This document shows, in pieces, positions 20,124-20,354 of a DNA stretch of 20,354 nucleotides. The first letter of the stretch is position 1. The number at the start of each line of letters is the position of its first letter. A program made the position numbers and the translations under genes. Origin of the DNA: a virus. The stretch spans positions 1 through 20,354 of the IMG/VR virus record IMGVR_UViG_3300043449_000119; one strand, written 5' to 3'. The notes beneath the pieces are model-generated. The model did no database searches. It had not been told where the DNA came from and saw nothing but the letters and a program-made list of their open reading frames with translations.

Positions 20124-20354
20124 GTGATCTAAAAGTTTCCAAGAAAAATGAAGTGCATCTCAGAGTTGATTGCGACCCTGGTATTGCACAAGAAATAAAC
20201 GATTACTTCACTTTTGAAGTCCCGGGTGCACGTTTCATGCCAACGTATCGCGCCAAACTTTGGGATGGTAAAGCCAGACTGTTCAACATTTGGACAAAAG
20301 AACTCTACGTTGGCCTATTACCATATCTCAGAGAGTTTGCAGAGAGACTAGACT
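20120..20354 (+). CDS. uvsW: UvsW helicase, N-terminal fragment (cut by window edge)
   Basis: From the GTG at 20120, overlapping the uvsY stop, 78 codons are open to the window edge. VHLRVDCDPGIAQEINDYFT (residues 12-31), FEVPGARFMPTYRAKLWDGK (32-51) and ARLFN match the N-terminal domain of T4 UvsW (HVRIDCEES..., FSFEADGYRFNPRFR, WDGRIRL), which precedes the two RecA-like helicase domains. UvsW is an RNA-DNA and branched-DNA helicase/annealase that unwinds R-loops and moves Holliday junctions and forks, shifting replication to the recombination-dependent mode. The Walker motifs lie beyond the window. The GTG is chosen because conserved sequence begins soon after it and no earlier in-frame start fits. 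Confidence 0.85.
   Translation, partial: MSDLKVSKKNEVHLRVDCDPGIAQEINDYFTFEVPGARFMPTYRAKLWDGKARLFNIWTKELYVGLLPYLREFAERLD

Overview
The window is a late, virion-structure region of a T4-like tailed phage (myovirus). The assignment rests on an almost unbroken run of T4 homologues in T4 order: neck proteins gp13 and gp14, sheath terminator gp15, terminase gp16 and gp17, sheath gp18, tube gp19, portal gp20, prohead core gp67- and gp68-like proteins, protease gp21, scaffold gp22 and major capsid protein gp23. A gp3-like tail completion protein, UvsY and the start of UvsW follow. The short gp18 (551 aa) and gp23 (431 aa), the absence of a gp24 vertex gene after gp23, and the gp23-gp3-uvsY-uvsW order resemble marine and environmental T4-like phages such as cyanophages more than T4 itself. 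The host cannot be read directly. Frequent TCG, CGC and ATC codons in the highly expressed genes hint at a proteobacterial, perhaps alphaproteobacterial, host, but this is weak inference.

Layout. Positions 1-734 (minus strand) hold a glycosyltransferase-like gene plus the overlapping start of a second, related one cut by the window edge. Positions 783-6321 (plus) are a fibre/adhesin cassette: two long repeat-rich fibre proteins (550 and 735 aa) and six small proteins. Five of the eight share related N-terminal domains, either 'QIKR' type or Mtd_N-like. Five end in a D-x-G-(T/S)-(Y/L) tail, and the 735-aa fibre ends in a looser version of it. Positions 6344-13206 carry neck, tail completion, packaging motor, sheath and tube genes. 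Positions 13230-19035 carry portal, prohead core, protease, scaffold and capsid. Positions 19130-20354 carry tail completion and recombination genes.

Regulation. Exact T4-type late promoter boxes (TATAAATA) lie just upstream of the 783 gene, gp13, gp18, gp22, gp23 and gp3. A minus-strand copy at 800-807, inside the 783 gene, is placed to drive the glycosyltransferases. A weaker ACTAAATA variant precedes the 735-aa fibre and gp19. Two strong intrinsic terminators are visible, at 3021-3051 (inside the fibre cassette) and 19074-19102 (after gp23). Genes are tightly packed, with many 1-32 nt overlaps. No intergenic stretch exceeds 100 bases, and no tRNA, CRISPR, IS element or integrase is seen.

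The least ordinary parts are the fibre cassette (mini-proteins with common ends), an apparent repeat-domain insertion in gp13, an EF-hand/dockerin-like loop at the C-terminus of the gp68-position protein, a repeat-bearing N-terminal extension of gp22, and the opposed late promoters at 749-807.
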